Shown here in pieces: positions 10,890 to 22,785 of a stretch of 64,000 bases of DNA. Position 1 is the stretch's first letter, and each line of letters starts with the position of its first letter. The DNA is from Mucidula mucida (taxonomy: Eukaryota > Basidiomycota > Agaricomycetes > Agaricales > Physalacriaceae): positions 248,001-312,000 of the forward strand of contig JADNYV010000016.1 of the NCBI GenBank assembly GCA_015501055.1, read 5' to 3'. The translations under genes were made by a program, and so were the position numbers. The notes under the pieces are model-generated. The model saw only the letters and a list, made by a program, of their open reading frames with translations. It ran no database searches and was not told the origin of the DNA.

Positions 10890-13807
10890 CTAGTCGATCA
10901 CCATATCCTCCACTTCAGCACCACTATGCGCAGAGACTGGAGAGGATGCGGCACCGGAAGACATATCATTGCCGGTTCTTGGAGCAACCGACTTCATGTG
11001 GTTGAATTCAGCATCCCCGCTGCCATATATCCTGCGTATTTCAGAGGCATGTTCACCAGCCTCCGCATACGATGAGCTATATTGCTCCAATCCGTCAATG
11101 CAGTTCTTGACCTCGGGGCGCCCCATACGTGCGAGAAGCGTCCCCGCCTGAATGCAGCTGACGTGCATCACGGCAGGATCCAGTCGCTGCGGAGAAAGCG
11201 ATCAGATGGAGAGGTGACACACACGCACGGTCAGGAGAACGTACAAGATACTGGTTCGTCGTTAAAACTCCGGCCTAGAGAGCAAAGTTCCTCATCAGGT
11301 CTCCGCGGCGGTGGGGACGATCTACTCACAAGCGCAGATATTCGAAGAGCTCCATGGAGTGCTTCATCCGCCAGTTTGCGCTTGGCTCCTTCCATGGCCG
11401 TGTAATTCGCAATCGAGCTTTGAGAAGCGCCTATCCGCATGGCTTCGTTTATCTCTTTCACGCCGTACTCGTCGAGCGCATTGAAAAGAATTATCCACAT
11501 GACATGGTACTGCGCGTCACTGGCACACGAAGACACCGCCTTTCAGCATTGTCGTGAGTTAAAAATATGGTATGAAGGCACCGCCTACCGTCACAAAATC
11601 CCACGACCCATTTTCATTACTAGGAACCCCAACAACTTGCAGATAGTGATCTCGCCATTCGCTAAGCGCGGTCGAGAAGTGCGTCAGTACCTCAAAAGGC
11701 ACGCCGTCTGCGTCGGTGGCAGGTTTCCAAAGTGAACGAGACATCTGCCTCGCTGTTCGCGCCAGAGAATGTGCGGCGCGGTAGTATCCCTAAGCAAGGA
11801 ACATGACGTTGATCAATATAGACGCGCCAAGACACCTGCTCAACGCGAACTCACCAGGAACTTTGAACATATGACCGTATGTCAGCTTCTCAAGCAATGT
11901 GGAATTCGCGTACCTCTAATTGCTCCCTGGGCGAAGGCGTCGTTCCATCTAGAACTTCCGAGCTGATGGGATCCACGGTGTAGAAGTCGATATCGTAATC
12001 ATCGTCATCAAGGATGGGTTTGTGGCGGTAATAAAGAGACGAGTATGCATCACATATACACGCCATCCACCAGGCAAAGATCATTGTTCCTCGGTCTTCT
12101 GGGTCGCGAGAAGTAGAAGATATAACCGACTTGTGGTTAATCTAAATAGCCGAGTGAGTCAAGTATAAAATGACAGGGCGGACACGTACACCCAGGTCGA
12201 GAAGGTGCCGGGTGGCAGAGGCTAACCAAAAGCCATGGTATCCTGAGAACGAGATAAGGAGCCGTCCTGAACCACCTGGGAATGAATATACCTGTTTGGT
12301 CATCCGGAGTTTCTGCAGTCACGTCTGAGGCGCGATAATAATAAGTTGATCAAAGAACTTACGACTCTGTAAAGGTTCAATCAGGAGGCCAATGACAACG
12401 TGCTCGTCTTTGGGAATACGGTGGACCCTCAGCGCCTCCGCAATTTCCCTTGTCCTGTCAATTAAAGTCTTTGCTAGATGACTTTGACCGGCGTTGTGCT
12501 CTCGATCAGCAACGAGTAAGGGATGTTCAGAAAACTTGGCGCCCCATGATATAACGGTGGCGACTAGTGCGGGGTGTAGGTGCTTTCCCGGCACTGACGT
12601 GCTTGAAGGATGCAATCGCAAGCTGTTACGGAACTGCTCGGGGTTAAGGAGGGGAAGCCGAGTGTGCACAATCTGAAAAAATACTTCCACGAGGTCAAGG
12701 GCAAATCTGTCGAAAAGGAATAAGTGTATGCTATTAGAGACTGCGGAGGCGCGAGAGAAAACGGGAAGCATGGAACCGAAGAATGTCACTTGCTGCGCGT
12801 ATTCTCAGGATGGAAGATGTACATACTCTGCTCTGAATGCGTCGTCTTCGAGTTTCCCTGCTTGTTCGCCCCAGAGAGCATAGGCCGAGCCTCTATGGTG
12901 TTGCGTAAACGATGCCGGATCACGATCACTAGAACACAAGTTACGAGAACGAGTTAATAATCGAAAGCTAGGCGAATAGCGTTACCCACTGACTTTGAGG
13001 TGTCTGGTGGTGAGAAGAGGTACACCAAGACATCTTGTGTTGACGAATCCAAGGTCACAGGTGGATAGAAGCTACACCGGTACACACTTGAGATCATCGG
13101 CATATGAGTTGTTGGACCATTTTCCAAAGTGGGCGAGCCGCTAGATGGAGTGATTGATCAGCAAATGCCGTCGCGGGATAGGACTAGGGCATACTTGTTT
13201 ACGATGTTCGGAGATGGAGGGCTGAAAGAGACAAGTTAGCACAAGTATAAAAGCGCAAAGTCCACTCATTCCGAGTCGGCAATGATTTGCAAGCGGTCGC
13301 GCTCATCACACGGACCCGATGGGCGACAGAAATGAATCGGCGACGCATATGATGAGCAAAGGACGGAGAGGACGATCTCAGTCCGAGGAAGCTGGAAGCT
13401 CACCTGGAGTTTGCGGAGGAGGATTTCCGACGTCCTGGGGCAGTTCCGCGTTTCTTTTCGCTGGTGGCCTGTTGCACGAAATGGCTAGAATGGGGAAAAC
13501 GCGCTGGTCCGACAGGGCGGAAGCAGATGAGATGAGGTCACGTACGTGCATGGATAGTTCTTGGATAGACAGTGCTATACACAAGGAGATGAATGCAGCG
13601 ACCTGGATAGGAGAGGTGCGCGAGGTTACCTGACACTAGACGCAGATCGTGGGCAATGAGCTCGATGAATAAGCGGCGGAGACGAACCTTGTCGAGGCCG
13701 GGGAGACGATTACACTTGACCTTGCGCGACCTGCAGGCATCGCAGGCGGTGTTCTGTTTCCTTGGAGGCGGTAGAGTCTTTGCAAGTTCGTGCATCTGAT
13801 TTTGCAT
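10890..13807 (-). CDS. Zn2Cys6 transcription factor with fungal-specific domain
   Basis: The start at 13807 opens a 40-codon exon carrying CDACRSRKVKC. The second half of the zinc cluster appears only if three tiny exons are joined: 13807-13688, a 6-base exon at 13635-13630 (TGTCAG), 13574-13546 and 13484-13404. This gives CQHCLSKNYPC followed by the basic stretch QQATSEKKRG, all in frame, completing Cx2Cx6Cx8Cx2Cx6C. Many further exons follow. One near 12700-12390 has the fungal_trans signature LVEVFFQIVHTRLPLLNP. The C-terminus ends EVEDMVID at 10890. The protein is a nuclear regulator of unknown targets. An upstream ORF in another frame (Ser/Thr-rich, about 13960-13720) overlaps the start, so the true N-terminus may be longer. 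Adjacency to aox is suggestive only. Confidence 0.8.
13630..13635 (-). other. 6-base microexon (TGTCAG) of the Zn2Cys6 gene
   Basis: It lies between a 52-base intron (13636-13687, GTTCGT..CTAG) and a 55-base intron (13575-13629, GTAACC..TATAG). It encodes Cys-Gln, supplying the fourth zinc-cluster cysteine. Leaving it out loses that cysteine but keeps the frame. Confidence 0.7.
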
Positions 13808-14079
13808 GGACGGAGATGGGAGAACTAGGACTGGATATATGGCGCGATGAGCTCGATGCAGACAGCGAGCAAGAGGGGGGCGGCATACCGCTCTGTCCTG
13901 GAGATGCGGTCGTCGCGGTTGTGGAGGTCGAAGGGGGCATGTCGCGGTCGTTGTGCATGAACGGAGGAGCTGTCTGGATGCAGGGCCACACTTTATATTG
14001 ATCGGCGGCAAGGGTAGGCGGAGCCGAAAGTAAAGACAGGTCACAGAGTGTGACAAAAATTACAGAGTTAGCTCTCACC
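13808..14079. promoter_or_regulatory. Divergent promoter, Zn2Cys6 factor / tom22
   Basis: 272 bases separate the two start codons. The minus strand also carries an alternative Ser/Thr-rich frame that could be an N-terminal extension of the transcription factor. No specific site was identified. Confidence 0.4.
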
Positions 14080-14567
14080 ATGGTCAAGGTAGAAATCATT
14101 GACGAAAAGGAAGACAACGGCAACAGCCCGTATGCCTCGACTTCGTCGTCCCGGACGTCCTCGAGCGAGTCGCTGTCTTCCGTGTCCTCGGAGCTCTCTG
14201 CCGACGAGACGCTGTTGGAGCGCATTGCCGCCCTCGTAGACATTGTCCCTCCCACAACACGCCATTCCATCGTCTCGCGCGTCTCAAAGACCGCGTCCTT
14301 TGTCAAAAAGACCTCAAAGGTCGTCGGCAACATTGTCTGGATAGTCACCACGTCAGCGCTCCTGGTCGCGCTGCCTCTCGCGCTCAGCTTGGAGGACGAA
14401 GCCAAGATTGTTACCCAGGAGAAGGAGATGCTCGAGCAGCAGCAGGGTGCCCAGCAGGTTGGTGTTTGTGCTCAAAACTATCATACATGCTCAATTTTTG
14501 CCAGATGCTTTCACCCATGTACGGTCAACAGAGTCAGCCAAAGCAATTGGTTCCACCAGGCTTCTAA
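14080..14567 (+). CDS. tom22: Mitochondrial import receptor subunit Tom22
   Basis: Two exons (14080-14457, 14505-14567; 47-base intron) encode 146 residues, typical for Tom22. Tom22 is the central receptor of the outer-membrane TOM complex, with an acidic cytosolic N-terminus, one membrane anchor and a short intermembrane-space tail. Visible: acidic and Ser-rich residues 5-45, the family motif DETLLERIAALVDIVPPTTR (42-61), a transmembrane segment at about 82-103 (NIVWIVTTSALLVALPLAL) and a Gln-rich tail ending QLVPPGF. The start MVKVE matches fungal homologues; an in-frame ATG 30 bases upstream (14050) is possible. It is divergent from the Zn2Cys6 gene. Confidence 0.93.
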
Positions 14568-14664
14568 TCACTGTTCTGTATCCTACCACACCACTCGCTA
14601 TGTATAAATGCACCATTTAATTCTCATGCACAACGGTCAGAATAAAATAATTGTCATTTGTCAG

Positions 14665-16124
14665 CTACAAGAAGACTCTTTCAATATTCTGATTGAGATT
14701 CCAACTGGAATACCTGTCAGAGCTGTCTTGTAGATAAGAAAAGACACTTACAGAGGGTCTGGGAGGGAAGACAGGTGGTCTATCAAAGTTCTCCGAGGAG
14801 CGGTAACGTCTGAGGTACGAGATGGCGTGGTGTTCGATTTCTGAAGGTGTCACTCCAAACTCGCTCCAATTCCCGGGAACCTCAGCATCATCGATATATC
14901 TCCGGGTCACCTCGTCGGGGCTGAGAATGGGCCACCACAACGACCTGCTGGCGGCAGTGGCAATCAGAGACGCTACCGCTTTGGGGATCGTGGGTGCCTT
15001 GGATGGCGCGTTCAATGTAACAGCTGTAACCATGTCCAACAGATACTCGTAGGTGAGCGTCGAAGGGCCCGGAAGGTTGATCGTCCCGGCAATTGGGGGA
15101 TGGCCATAAGGCTTGCTAGCACTTGGGCGACATCTATAACCTAATCGACGCGTTTTCATGAGCAACAATGACTTTAGAGAGGAAAAGACTTGCATGGGCA
15201 GGCCGGACTTTGGTCTGAGCATTGTTAAGCTTCCACCAGATCGGCCAGACTAGAGAACCGTCATTACATGAGCGCCGAGATAGCCTACCACTTACTAGCC
15301 ATGTTGTTCAAGAACTTGTCCTCAAAGCCGTACATCGCGGGAGGTCTGACGATGGTGGCATCCTTGTAGACAGCTCTGACACGTTCTTCGCCTGCAGCTT
15401 TGGCCTGGTAGAGCTTGGATGGAGACGAAGCCGAGGCGTTAAGGTGCGAGACGTGCACAAAGCGAGGAACACCATGTTCAGCAGCAATCCGTGCAATTCG
15501 CTCGGCGCCGTCGACGTGTACAGATCCAAAGTCAAAGTTTCTAAACAGGACGGTAAATGCGCGGCCCCAAAAGCCAGCTGTTGGACTGACTTGGTTTCGT
15601 AGTCGCGGCCGACCAGGTTGTACACGATATCAGAGTGTCGCAGGCACTCTGCTATTTGATCTTCGCGACGGATGTCCCATTCCTAGGGCACTCCGTTAGT
15701 GTACGTCGGGTGAAAATGGGATGCACGAACCATAGGAACAATTTGGCCGAGGTCTCCCATGGGTTTGAGATGCCGTTTCTCGTCCTCGTCACGGTAGGGA
15801 ATAACGACCTGGGTACCCAGCTTGGCTGTACGCATAATATGAGCTTGAGCTCGCGATATTTCAAAGGCTTTACGGACCGAGCTTTGACACCAGATAGCGA
15901 CCCAAAAAGCCAGTGCATCCAAACACAGTCACGACGTGACCGGAGACGGCACTGTAGCCTGGAGGGCCCGACCCGACGACGGCCTTTCTGGTGGGCAGCA
16001 TAGAGAGATCATGGTATGTTCGCTGTCATTTGTTAGTCCAGCGTCATTGAGCACAGCGACGAACAAGGCGCACCGTTCCCTGGCGGCGCACAGCGCGGAG
16101 AATATTGGCAGAGGAGGATGCCAT
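14665..16124 (-). CDS. NUO40: Complex I 39/40-kDa subunit (NDUFA9 type)
   Basis: Exon 1 (16124-16074) encodes a basic presequence (MASSSANILRAVRRQGT). Exon 2 begins RTYHDLSMLPTRK and contains the Rossmann NAD(P)-binding motif FGCTGFLGRYLV. Later exons give KLGTQVVIPYRDEDEKRHLK, IAECLRHSDIVYNLVGRDYE, GVPRFVHVSHLNA and RPPAMYGFEDKFLNNMA, all characteristic of the atypical extended SDR subunit of NADH:ubiquinone oxidoreductase. The last exon ends at 14665. The subunit sits on the matrix arm of complex I and binds NADPH structurally rather than catalytically. It shares a 107-base divergent promoter with the DUF2462 gene. A complex I subunit near aox is functionally coherent, but the distance argues against strict co-regulation. 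Confidence 0.92.
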
Positions 16125-16231
16125 GCCCGCCGTGGATAACGCTGAGGATATGGTTGGTCGGTGAATGGCGGGATTATTGGGTCGTGACGACGTGACGTCA
16201 GGCGTGACAAGATTTTGCCTCTGCAACTTTC
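16125..16231. promoter_or_regulatory. Divergent promoter with CRE-like palindrome
   Basis: 107 bases lie between the start codons of the complex I subunit and the DUF2462 gene. The perfect palindrome TGACGTCA is at 16193-16200, with overlapping GTGACG repeats at 16184-16193. TGACGTCA is the classical ATF/CREB bZIP site. Function here is inferred. Confidence 0.5.
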
Positions 16232-16603
16232 ATGGCCCAGGGAAAGACAAAAGGCCTCCAGGCCAAGTCGCCGGCTGCAGCATCCAGACATGCCGCAAAG
16301 GCAGCTGCAGGAACCAAGAAGGGAAAACGACACATACCACCGAAAAAGACCGTCCTGGTCAAGCAGGCGCAGATGCACAAAGTGCTTCGTTTTCATCGTG
16401 GATTGCTTGTAATTTGTGTTGACAGGCTGTTACAGAGCTTGACTGCGAAAATCAACAAATCGATTGAGCAGCAGATGGTCACGGCCGCGTCGGCTGGAAA
16501 GCTGACCATCATGAGGAACTCTGGCCCTCAACCGTACGCGATTTCGCGTCTAATTCTCCTCTATTTAGCTTATAGGCTATTTAGATCGTCTTCAAAGTCA
16601 TGA
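16232..16603 (+). CDS. Small basic DUF2462 (UPF0390) protein
   Basis: Exon 1 (16232-16381) gives MAQGKTKGLQAKSPAAASRH and onward with KKGKRHIPPKKTVLVKQAQMHK. A 54-base intron (GTGCTTC..TTACAG, 16382-16435) joins it to SLTAKINKSIEQQMVTAASA then GKLTIMRNSG. This pattern, Lys/Ala-rich then a short amphipathic helix, is the DUF2462 family (human C19orf53), likely nuclear or nucleolar and of unclear biochemical role. The 3' end is uncertain: the frame stays open to 16603, but a donor GTACGC at about 16533 could give a slightly different tail. It is head-to-head with the complex I subunit gene. Confidence 0.8.
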   Translation: MAQGKTKGLQAKSPAAASRHAAKAAAGTKKGKRHIPPKKTVLVKQAQMHKVLRFHRGLLVICVDRLLQSLTAKINKSIEQQMVTAASAGKLTIMRNSGPQPYAISRLILLYLAYRLFRSSSKS

Positions 16604-16875
16604 TATTATACTAGAGCATTGAGGAACCAAGTGCACGCTACGAAGGTCTGGCCCTAATCGAACTCTCGATTAGTGTTTATTGCTTTGCTACTTGGGAGCT
16701 TGTTATCATGGAAAGTTGATGTTAAACTAGTCAATTCCTCGGTCGAGTTGGGGAATCTTAAACGCTCGTGTTGTATCCATTAATGCTTAGTCTATTGTCC
16801 TAGATGTACAAGTTTCTTTGAGAGATACTCATTATAACGCGGGTATAGATCGAGAGGTTAACTGTAGCGCCAGAT

Positions 16876-18701
16876 TCACAGCGACGCCATTCTGTCCAAC
16901 GTCGACAAGACATCGTCTCTCGATACAGCAGCTATCGCTGTCATAATCGGCTTCTTGGCCCCCATAGTGGCATGTACGACTAGTCGAGCCAATACTTCGC
17001 CCTGTAATATATGGAGTCAGTGACTGACAAAGACCATGCACACGAGGGACTTACCAACTCTACTAAAATCGCTACAACGATCAACCTAACTCAAGGTGTC
17101 AATAATCAGATCATAGACGTGGCAGGAAACGTACCAAATAACGATCCATGTTATTCTCTCCATCGCCGAATTGTTTAAATGATCGTGAATCGCGTCGAGC
17201 TTAAAGAATTGTAAGAATAGAGCAACTTGGAACTGTATGGCACTCACGAAATCACTCGCAACTCCCAGTTTATCATTCAACACCTGCACTCTGCCTTTGA
17301 GCTCCATATACTCTCTCACCGCATCGTACAGCTCCTTCAAACTCGCTTCGCTCCAGAAGAGCTCGGGCACATCGAGGACATTGGACACCAAGTTTACGTC
17401 GCGTCGCAACTTGAATAAACGCCCCGTCAGCTTGAGCGCTTCATGTCGTTTCAACTGGAGAGCACCGGACTCGGCAAGCTGCTTGGGTATAGAAAGCGTC
17501 ATGGGTGACGACAAAACGCGCTGGGCGTTGGTCTCATAGTGGGCTAGGAGTGTGGATTGCGCAAGGGCGTGTGCTATAGATATTTTGAGAAGATGAGAAC
17601 GCGACTTGAGGGTGAAAAAGTCGTTATAGATTCGAGGATAGGATATGTAAGGGTCATGCTGCAAGCAGAATAAATTTTCAAAAGTTGACCAAACGAATAG
17701 AGGAAACGAACCGTATAGTGGCATTCTTCTACCTCCCAGTCTTCGTCACTAATTTTGCGCATTAGGATATTGGCGTTCTCCAGGTCGTCTAGGACACCTC
17801 GCTCTTGGCCTTCGTTGAGCCCGAAAAACACAACAACACCATACTCGAAGAACACAACTTCTGCTACGTCTTCGGGGACACTGGCTGTGGTTTGGCGCCG
17901 CGTTATCCTAGGACTTGATATCTCCTCTGGTTCAGCGTCAGAGACGGCTGTAGTTGCCTCTGCCTCTGAGGGCGTTTCTGGTTCATAAGTGTTTCTCGCA
18001 GAGAACGTACGGGTAGTGACCGGAGACGACGAGATATATCCGTCATGGTGGGTCGTATCGTCGTTCGCGCCAGTAAAGTATGTACCCTGGTAGCCATTTT
18101 CTTCTGCTTCAGACAAGCGTGACAAAATGGCATTTCCAGCATCCGCATGGGACGGGGCAGAGGAGCGGATATTGGAATTGGGGCCGTATCCTGGTAGAAG
18201 GGGCAAGTGATACATCTGCAGCAGTCAGATTAAAATGTATACGCACAGAGCATCACTCACGGCGTACAAAGCTTCGTCAAAGACCCTTGGAGAAACGTTA
18301 TGCTCCCGCTTGAGAAACGATGCCAGCAGCTTCATCTGGAACGATTCAGCGACGCAGTAGGCAGTGAGCCGCTTGAAGCCAGCACGATGGCGCTGCTCCT
18401 TGTTCATCTTCTCCGCCTCACTCTTGTACTCGCGTACGACGCCAGCGTCCGTTTCATAGCCCAGTGTCAGGTCTCCGTCGGCATCAGCATGCAGTGGTTT
18501 TGTCTGGGGCGCAGAGGGTAGTACGACGAGCTTTTGGGACGTTTTGGATGTACGCTGGTTCTTGGCACCACCGCCCGCCGACACCGACGTCCGCCGCGGA
18601 GGGACATTCCTGTCGCCGAGCGAGGCAAGGCGGTTGGGACGGGTACGCCTGCCTGGCAACTTGGAAGTCGATGGTAAACGCAATGGTTCCGCTCTTGACA
18701 T
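16876..18701 (-). CDS. DUF155 (RMD1/Sif2-like) membrane protein
   Basis: Exon 1 (18701-18261) is basic and Ser-rich with TAYCVAESFQMKLLASFL. Exon 2 starts at 18215 and leads to the DUF155 hallmark VVFFEYGVVVFFGLNEGQE. Further exons give a helical region (DPYISYPRIYNDFFTLKSRS, LKISIAHALAQSTLLAHYE) and a C-terminal membrane helix assembled from three exons (ERITWIVIW, LIVVAILVEL, GEVLARLVVHATMGAKKPIM). The stop codon is at 16878-16876. DUF155 includes yeast Rmd1/Rmd8, fission yeast Sif2 and mitochondrial RMND1. The long N-terminus and the single C-terminal membrane segment resemble the cytosolic/ER Rmd8-Sif2 branch more than RMND1. The molecular role is not established by sequence. It is head-to-head with the Sea4/Mio gene (115 bases). 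Confidence 0.85.
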
Positions 18702-18816
18702 GTTCGTTACAAAACAAGCCTGTTCCCGATCCGAACTTGACTTTTAACCGTCATCATCGCTCGTCGCGTCGGCAACAGCGCATCTGCCCTCGAACAATGT
18801 GTCGTTGCTAGATTTC

Positions 18817-21800
18817 ATGGTTTCGCCGGCGCAGGCAGACAAACGCCTTCTCTGGGATCCGCGCCAGGGCAACAAGTTCATTGTTGGCGGGCGGTCCCAG
18901 CTCACTCTGTACGAATGGACTCCGGAATACCCTGAGATTCGCCATATTACTTCTAAACATGGTCTTGAACATATGAAAGTACGCGTTTCATCTGAATACA
19001 ATTCTAGTAAGGAATTTTTATCTACTCTCAGTGCTTTGCATGGTCTCCCGACCATTATTTCGACGACCTGATAGCCGTGGGGTACTCAACTGGTCGTCTG
19101 GATCTTATCCGTCTGGAAGCATCCAAACATGCGCGTCAAAGCAATCTGCTGTCCACCGGTCCCTCTGTATCTCTTCCCTTGCGCAACTACCGCTCGTGTA
19201 ATGCCCTCTCCTTCTGCCCTGCAGATCCCAATTATCTGGCTGTAGGGCTCGACAAAGTACGCGGTGATTGCAGTGTCGTTGTGTGGGACATTGAAAGCAC
19301 TATGCCATCCATGATGTTTCCCCTCGATAAATTTGACGCCACCACGACAGTGTCTAGACCCAGCCTTCACTTCCCCACGCTGAGTTAGGTCCCAAAGTGG
19401 ATCGGCGAATTGTGCAACAGCATGCTCCCACCGAAGTCGTGTCGGCGTTAACGTTCCTCCCACATTGCACGAATCTCGTACTCGCTAGTATATCTTCTCG
19501 GTGGCTACGACTCTTTGACTTGCGCACTCCCGGTCCAGCTGTATTCAACGTGGGATTGAAAGTGTCCGGAATGGCGACAGATCCTTTTGACCCGCGACGC
19601 GTCGCATGCTTCGGAGAAGGGCTTATCACTCTTTGGGATACCAGAAAACTCGTGCAGCCCATACTCAGTTTTTCTGAGAAGGATGCGGTCGGGGAAGGTG
19701 CCAGTTCGCAGTCCTTACCGGGTATCTACTCGTCTGTAGAATTCTCATCTACAAGGAGAGGTGTCCTGGCTACTTTACACCAAGGTGCTCGTCATGTTCG
19801 GATGTGGGACATGATGGAAGCTCGTGCACACGTCGTCAGCGATACATCCTCCGAGACAGAAAAGTCGCGCGACTCTGCACCTTCCCATCGCCTAGCAAAG
19901 CGATCATGGGCTAACTTACCATGGAGTGGAGGTCCAAGTGGAAATGATTCCTTCAAGGAACATCCTCCATCCGTGGATACCAGCATTATTCTTTCCGATA
20001 CACGTCGAAGTGGATGATATTTCTGTGTCTATCACCTTTGCTAACACTCACTACAGCGAAAACATTCGATCGACCGTTGTCTTCGTTCGCATTGGTCCCA
20101 CCCCCTCAAGAACAGCCTAGTATCTTGACGACATCCATCATGGTCGTAAACGGTGAAGGCGATCTTGAGCTGCACTCGTTATATGACACACCAAAACAAA
20201 CATGTTGGAGTGCCCGCGGTGATCTTGCCATGGGTGCTGGCTTCTCTTTCCGAGTCATTTACACCGTTGCCGACCAGGAAGTCCCGGAGCCATGGGATCT
20301 CCCTCAAGCACTGACCCAGCCCACCCGGAGCGCAACAACATCTCGGTCGCGTGGTCGAGAAAAGCGTCGTTCCCCGGATCCCAATGCTTCATTCACCCCT
20401 CCATTGTACAACCATCGCGAGGATGAATCTCCAGTTGGTTCAGGCAGTCGTGGGGTGTCTATTGCATTGGCCACCAATTTGGCCACGACCCGGCCAGATA
20501 AACGATCGTTTAGCCCTGCTTCTCTGCGCGTACATGAATCCCAGATAAATGCTGGAAGCCCTCTCCTCAAGCGGTCCATCTCACGCCCTCGACAGGACCC
20601 GATATCAGTCAAGGCCAAGTCGTCTCTGTCTCCTGATACGCGTAACGCTGGGCCGAGTAAAATCAGAAAGACGCCATTGAAAGGTGTGGCGGCTACTGTG
20701 GAGGACGATATATCTATGGTCATGAGGAGAAGAGTCATCAGTGGCTATGGCATCAAGAATGTAGGCCTTCTATAATGAACACTTGTTGCAAAACACTTAC
20801 CGCGCTCCATTCACAGCCGGATGAAAATGGCGCTATCGTGCAAAATGGAACCGATACGTATGACAGTTCTGCTCAGATCCTATCAGACCTGTGGGGATGG
20901 ATATCCTGTCAGTTGTTCCTCACTCTTTTTTATTATGACTCACGACGCACAGATTCCCGTAACATCCTGTGCAACCCGACCCCCATGATCAACGGTTACG
21001 ATTTTAGCTACGAAGGTCTACTCAGTATATGGGAGGGTATGGAGCCGCGCTTCTCAGCACCGCCTGTACACCACACGCTCCTTGAGCCGCCAGCAAATGA
21101 CACACTACTTAGCGGCCGAAGATCTCGCTCGCCTGCCGGGGAATCACACGGAAACTTCAGCGCCGCACTAAAAGAACTACTTTCTCGCGGAAGCATTGAA
21201 ACTGCGTGGACTCCTGCTGCTACAACGTCACGACAGTTACAAAGACAGGTCGCGCTGCAGCTTATTGGATGGAGTCTCCGGGATTCAGAGCTTCAAAAAG
21301 ACATTGATAGGTAAATGTCATTGCGTCGTGTCTGCATTTGAATCATCTCCTATCAGGTGGGAGAGCAATGGAAAGATTTCTCGAGCCGCCTGCTGGCTAG
21401 TGTTCATCAAACAGTATGGCAAAGCTGTTAGGCTGTTGTTGGCGAGTGAAGGTATAGTTGCTTTCAATCTCATGGCGCCCAACTCATCGATGCTTTAGAT
21501 GAAAGTCATCATATGATGTCGGGCATGCTCGCTGCTTTGACAGCGCATCACACGGAATCTCGTTCGAGTGGCATACGATCGTCCGACCTGCGTGAGCATT
21601 GCGAACGCGTCATTGTCAAGCTCCAGGACCCATACCTGAGAGCCATGCTCACTCATCTTGCGCTTGGCGATTGGTCGGAGGTCTTGGAGGAAGAGCTCAT
21701 TCCTTTCCGTGAACGGCTTGCTATCGCATTCCAGTTCCTGGATGACAAGACGCTGTCCTCTTACCTGAGAAGGGTTAAAGACCGTACCAATGGGGGCGAC

Positions 21801-22536
21801 ATTGACGCTATCATTGTTACTGGGCTCACGAAAGCTGGCATGAACATCCTGCAATCCTACGTTGACAAATCGGGCGACATCCAAACGGCGGCAATTATGG
21901 CTTCGTATGTGTGCCCGTCGAAGTTTACGGATGCGCGCGTCGATCGTTGGTTAGATGCATATCGCGATTTACTGGACGGGTTTAGGTTGTTTCATCATCG
22001 CGTGGATTTCGATGTCACTAGAGGTCAGATCGTGCAAGAATTTGTTGACGATGGATATAACCCACCGGAGGTTTGGGCGCCGAGGCAGATTTTGATTCGG
22101 TGCAACTATTGTAATAAGACCATCAGCGACGATGGCTCCGAAATCCGCCGCACAAAGGTGAGACCTGCATTCGATGAAATGGATAATGTTAATGTATCCT
22201 CTCCAGGCAACGAGTTGTCCTCATTGTTCCCGTTCGCTTCCCCGCTGCTCAGTTTGTTTGATGACCTTGAGTGTCATTCCGGACGCGGCTCGAGAGGTCG
22301 AGCTTGCTCACACCTCAGCGCAATATGCTGGTGAATACTGCTGTCACCTTGGCATAGCTTCGCACTGATGTTCCTCTGAAGACACTATTGACGATGCTAT
22401 CGTTATATGTCAAACCTGTAGACATGGCGGCCACGCTTCGCATGTGATGGACTGGTTTTTCGATGGTGATGGGACACAGTCTCATGCAACGTGTGCTGTT
22501 GCGAATTGCGATTGTCAGTGTGCGGACAACATGTAG
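18817..22536 (+). CDS. SEA4: SEA/GATOR complex subunit Sea4/Mio
   Basis: The first ATG in frame is 18817 (MVSPAQADKRLLWDPRQGNK). The N-terminal half is a WD40 propeller (IVGGRSQLTLYEW, LIAVGYSTGRLDLIRL, SCNALSFCPADPNYLAVGLD, CSVVVWDIE, RWLRLFDLR, RVACFGEGLITLWDTRK, RHVRMWDMMEA). A helical solenoid follows, then a C-terminal zinc module: RCNYCNKTI, CPHCSRSLPRCSVC, ICQTCRHGGHASHVMDWF and CDCQC, ending at 22536. This order (WD40, solenoid, RING-like zinc fold) is diagnostic of Sea4/MIOS, a subunit of the SEACAT/GATOR2 complex at the vacuole that modulates TORC1 in response to amino acids. Around twelve short introns are needed. A disordered Arg/Ser-rich insert (about 20290-20700) lies between propeller and solenoid. 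Confidence 0.9.
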
Positions 22537-22785
22537 ATTGATCTCGCTCGCATTATTTATTTCGTTTGCATTGCTATTTTGTTGTACTTTATGCTTTCTT
22601 AGGTTTCTCAACAGTCACAGTGGAGAACAGATTCATTTGAGTCGTGATGATTGGAAGTTAAGGACAGTGGAGATATCTAAAACAACAGATGAAAGCAGAT
22701 GGAAAACATAGTGGCGTGTATATACAAAACCCGTGGTCTGTCTGAGTAGTAGCAGATCCATATGGGCGGTGGTGTGTCTGGATCT

